Source: Bog-756 sp963837805 (lineage in GTDB: Bacteria; Actinomycetota; Acidimicrobiia; Acidimicrobiales; RAAP-2). From it: DNA of 64,000 nt. Position 1 is the first letter of the stretch. Every line of letters starts with the position of its first letter. Made by a program: the position numbers and the translations under genes. The stretch is from positions 186,001 through 250,000 of the forward strand of contig CAWIOU010000023.1 of the NCBI GenBank assembly GCA_963837805.1. The letters run 5' to 3'. The notes beneath the pieces are model-generated. The model had not been told where the DNA came from. It was given only the letters and a program-made list of their open reading frames with translations, and ran no database searches. Shown here in pieces: positions 61,374 through 64,000 of this stretch.

Positions 61374-61688
61374 CTAGCTCGCCGCGCTGATCGAGGTGAT
61401 GGCGATGGTCGAGTACCGCTGGCGGTGACCCCACCGGGTGCTCTGGTTGGACTTGTTCTTGTAGGTGAAGCCCCGGATCTTCGGGCCGAGCTCCTCGCCG
61501 ACCACGGTGGCGGTCACCGACGTCCCGGCCAGCTGGGCCGGCGTGGCCAGGACGGTACCGCCGTCCACCACCAGCACCGGGGTGAAGGTCACCTCGGCCC
61601 CGGGGGCCTGGCCCAGCAATTCCACGCGGAGCGTCTGGCCCTCGGCCACCCGCTCCTGCTTTCCTCCGGTTCTGATCACGGCATACAT
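61374..61688 (-). CDS. rplU: 50S ribosomal protein bL21
   Basis: bL21 binds 23S rRNA domains I and II. The 104-residue protein has the standard beginning MYAVIRTGGKQERVAEGQTLRVE and the conserved IRGFTYKNKSNQSTRWGHRQRYS near 73-95. It lies 26 bases after rng and 21 bases before rpmA, in the common rng/rne-rplU-rpmA-obg order. Confidence 0.96.
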   Translation of the reverse strand: MYAVIRTGGKQERVAEGQTLRVELLGQAPGAEVTFTPVLVVDGGTVLATPAQLAGTSVTATVVGEELGPKIRGFTYKNKSNQSTRWGHRQRYSTIAITSISAAS

Positions 61689-61714
61689 AGGCAGGCGACT
61701 CTACTACAGCCCGC

Positions 61715-63625
61715 CTAGAGCTCGGGGTCGTCGATGACGATCCCCCGGCCTCCGCACACCTCGCAGGTGGTGGACATCGATTCGATGAGCCCTTCCGACA
61801 CCCGCTTCCTGGTCATCTCCACCAGACCCAGCTCGGAGATGTCGAAGACCTGGGTACGGGTCTTGTCCCTGGCCAGCGCCGACCGCAGGGCACTGCCCAC
61901 CTTGTCTCGGTTCTCACGGATCTCCATGTCGATGAAGTCGATGACGATGATGCCGCCGATGTCCCGGAGCCGGAGCTGCCGGGCCACCTCCTCGGCCGCC
62001 TCCAGGTTGTTCCGGTAGACGGTCTCCTCCAGGTTGGTGGTCCCGACGTTCTTGCCGGTGTTGACGTCGATCACGGTGAGGGCCTCGGTCCGATCGATGA
62101 CCAGGGATCCGCCCGAGGGGAGGTAGACCTTGCGGTCGAGTGCCTTGTGCAGCTGCTCGTGGACGTGATAGCGCTCGAAGACGGGTAGGGGCTCGACCTC
62201 GGGGTCGAAGTACTCGACCCGGTCGGCCAGCTCCGGATTGACCGCGCCCACGTAGTCGCGGACCTGCTCGTAGAGGGCGAGGTCGTCGATGACCACGGCC
62301 CGGTACTCCCGGTTGAGCTCCTCGCGGATGACCCGCACGGCGATGGCCGGCTCGCGGTAGAGCAGCGCCGGTCCCTGTCCCTCGCCGGCCTTGGCGGCAA
62401 TGGTCTGCCACTGCTCGACCAGGCGCTCGACGTCGTTGCCCAGCTCCTCGGCGCTGGCCCCGGCCGCCGCCGTCCGGACGATCAGGCCGTGCCCCTCGGG
62501 ACGGATGGCGTCGACGATCCTGCGCAACCGCTTGCGCTCGGCGTCCTCGAGGCGCTTCGAGATGCCGTAGGCGGTGCTGTTGGGGACCAGGACCACGAAG
62601 CGGCCGGGGATCGAGACCTCCTGGGTGAGCCGCGCCCCCTTGGCCCCGATCGGATTTTTGGTCACCTGGCACAAGATGGTCTGGCCCGGGCGCAACAGCT
62701 GTTCGATGCGGGGCTGGCCGCCGCCGGATTCGACATCCTCGGTGTCGTAGCGGACGTCACCGTGGTAGAGGACGGCGTTCTTCGGCGTGCCGATGTCGAT
62801 GAAGGCGGCTTCCATCCCGGGAAGGACGTTCTGGACCCGTCCCCGGTAGATGTTGCCGTCGATCTGGGTGGCGTCGTCGGACGCCCGGGAGATGTAGTGC
62901 TCGACCAGGGTGCGCCCTTCGAGCAGGGCGATCTGGGTGGCCTCGGGCCGCACGTGCACGCAGATCATGTACCGCCCGACGGCCTTGCCCCGCCGCTCGC
63001 GCCCGCCGCGACGACCCTCGGCCCGCGGCCCGGCCGCCGGCGCCGCCTGGGTCCGGGCCGGGGCGGCGCCGTCGACGGGTGGGGTCGGACGCTGCCGGGA
63101 TCGTCCGCCGCCCCGCGATCGTCCCTGGTTGCGGGAGGCGGTCGGGGTGTCGGTCCGGCCGGCGGCCGAGCCCCCGCCGTTGGCCGTGGCCGCGCCGGTA
63201 CCGGCGTCGCCCACGGCCGGGCGCGCCGGCCGGCTGTCGCCGATCTTCGGACGCTCGGGGACCGGCCGGGGTGGTGGGCCGGCCGGGGTGGTGGTGCCGG
63301 TGGTGCCGGGGACCGGTGACGGTGCCGCCACCGCTGAGGCCGGGCCGGCGGCGTCGGGCTCCCGGTCGTCCTGGGCCCGCGCCCCGGGTGAGGTGGACCG
63401 GCCCCGTCCGCCCCGCGAGCCGCGCCTTCTGCGGCTGGGGGTGCGGGCCCCGCCCTCGACCTCCGGGCCTACCGGACCCGAGGTCGGGCTGTCGTCACCG
63501 CGTGTACCGTTTCCCGAGGCCGGCGACGTGCCGACCCCGCTGGACGTAATCGGAGTGGCAGTCGGGGGCGACCCCGGCGAATCCGCCGGGACCTCCACCG
63601 GTTGCCCGGTTGCTCCATCTGACAT
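61715..63625 (-). CDS. rng: Ribonuclease G/E family endoribonuclease
   Basis: This enzyme processes rRNA and decays mRNA from 5'-monophosphate ends. The 636-residue protein has an N-terminal disordered Gly/Pro/Arg-rich region of about 210 residues. An S1 domain follows (NIYRGRVQNVLPGMEAAFIDIG), then a 5'-sensor region, and the DNase I-like catalytic part with ALTVIDVNTGKNVG and GGIIVIDFIDM supplying the Asp residues. The Zn-link CEVCGGRG lies near the C-terminus. It lacks a long C-terminal scaffold, so the disordered arm is at the N-terminus, as in other actinobacteria. Confidence 0.94.
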   Translation of the reverse strand: MSDGATGQPVEVPADSPGSPPTATPITSSGVGTSPASGNGTRGDDSPTSGPVGPEVEGGARTPSRRRRGSRGGRGRSTSPGARAQDDREPDAAGPASAVAAPSPVPGTTGTTTPAGPPPRPVPERPKIGDSRPARPAVGDAGTGAATANGGGSAAGRTDTPTASRNQGRSRGGGRSRQRPTPPVDGAAPARTQAAPAAGPRAEGRRGGRERRGKAVGRYMICVHVRPEATQIALLEGRTLVEHYISRASDDATQIDGNIYRGRVQNVLPGMEAAFIDIGTPKNAVLYHGDVRYDTEDVESGGGQPRIEQLLRPGQTILCQVTKNPIGAKGARLTQEVSIPGRFVVLVPNSTAYGISKRLEDAERKRLRRIVDAIRPEGHGLIVRTAAAGASAEELGNDVERLVEQWQTIAAKAGEGQGPALLYREPAIAVRVIREELNREYRAVVIDDLALYEQVRDYVGAVNPELADRVEYFDPEVEPLPVFERYHVHEQLHKALDRKVYLPSGGSLVIDRTEALTVIDVNTGKNVGTTNLEETVYRNNLEAAEEVARQLRLRDIGGIIVIDFIDMEIRENRDKVGSALRSALARDKTRTQVFDISELGLVEMTRKRVSEGLIESMSTTCEVCGGRGIVIDDPEL

Positions 63626-63646
63626 CGAATTCCCTTCCCAAAATTT

Positions 63647-64000
63647 TCATGACGCACGCTCCAAGGCGGGCGCGGCGCGGTCGGCACCCGCGGTGTCCCC
63701 CCGGTGTTCGAGGGGCTCCTCGCGGATGCCGTTGCGCACGATCCACTGTTTCGTTCTGCATGCCCGGTCGAGTACCGGGACTCCCCATTCGTCGGCGCCC
63801 CACCCCGCCGACCCTCCGCCTTCGGCATGACCGGCCACGGCAATGAGACCGCGTACCAACTCCACGGGCCGGACACCGCGAGGTTGGGTGGCCAGCTCGG
63901 CCACCAGTTGGACCGACCCCTCGACACCGGATCCGAAACCCGATCCGGGGGCGTCGGCGACGGCCAGGGCCAGCACCGAGGGACGGAGATCGTCACGCTC
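63647..64000 (-). CDS. C-terminal part of a DUF2344-like protein (truncated by the window)
   Basis: The frame is open to the right edge of the window, so only the last 117 or so residues are seen. It ends 22 bases before the rng start. The remaining sequence (RPSVLALAVADAPGSG, then QLVAELATQPRGVRPVELVRGL and RACRTKQWIVRNGIREEPL) looks like the C-terminal end of the radical-SAM-linked DUF2344 protein usually found just upstream of rng in actinobacteria. In some genomes it is fused to the radical-SAM protein. The family call rests mainly on position. Confidence 0.55.
   Translation of the reverse strand, partial: ERDDLRPSVLALAVADAPGSGFGSGVEGSVQLVAELATQPRGVRPVELVRGLIAVAGHAEGGGSAGWGADEWGVPVLDRACRTKQWIVRNGIREEPLEHRGDTAGADRAAPALERAS

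Noticed and set aside
1..64000. CRISPR arrays, rRNA genes and further tRNAs
   Set aside because: No spaced direct repeats or rRNA-like sequence were seen. The T-arm pattern GGTTCGAATCC occurs only in the tRNA-Gly gene.

Overview
The window is high-GC actinobacterial DNA. The best fit is an uncultured member of the Acidimicrobiia or a near relative. This is an inference from gene content: an MtrA/MtrB/LpqB-like operon, a WhiG-type sigma factor beside rpsB, a WS/DGAT acyltransferase, an F420-type LLM oxidoreductase, class II DAHP synthase, a DUF2510 membrane protein and a secreted protein built from 'YWLVASDGG' repeats. No rRNA or other taxonomic marker is present, so the rank is tentative.

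Two regions differ sharply. Positions 1 to about 13,880 are accessory: loosely packed, visibly less GC-rich, with genes on both strands. They hold three class I methyltransferases, a dimeric-barrel (ABM-like) protein, an SRPBCC protein, a DUF2510 membrane protein, several very small proteins with zinc-ligand patterns, a VOC protein, an IS110-family element, an ExoD-like protein, a PadR regulator with a membrane partner, and a broken tyrosine recombinase. The recombinase remnant ends one base from the 3' end of tRNA-Gly(GCC) at 13884-13959, which suggests the right edge of an old integrated island. Its left end is not in the window.

From 14,092 to the end the DNA is dense core genome, mostly on the minus strand. 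Read in transcription order, one long cluster runs rpsB-tsf-pyrH-frr-cdsA-dxr-rseP-ispG-proS and ends at an intrinsic terminator at 26411-26442. It is followed by rimP-nusA-ylxR-infB-rbfA-truB-ribF. These link translation, UMP phosphorylation, phospholipid and MEP isoprenoid synthesis, intramembrane proteolysis and ribosome maturation. whiG and a XerC/D recombinase lie upstream of rpsB. A second minus-strand run starts at the right edge: DUF2344-like partial gene, rng, rplU, rpmA, a tyrosine phosphatase, obgE, proB, proA, a MoxR ATPase, a CoxE/VWA protein and a histidine phosphatase. A third short operon is LLM oxidoreductase-nadD-membrane protein-rsfS.

Plus-strand islands in the core are orn with an acyl-CoA ligase; an orphan Tat-lipoprotein solute-binding protein followed by a two-component system and GerMN lipoprotein; class II DAHP synthase; the repeat protein; and a TetR gene divergent from a P450/MDR pair across a perfect 11-bp inverted repeat.

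Points most worth a second look: the TetR/P450 palindrome that contains both divergent promoters; a ylxR gene with no standard start codon (ATA behind a strong Shine-Dalgarno); frameshifts in the MtrB-like kinase and in a small zinc-ligand gene; an LpqB-like protein reduced to its GerMN part; and the IS110 flank that may encode a bridge RNA. I did not find a convincing wholly new multi-gene system.
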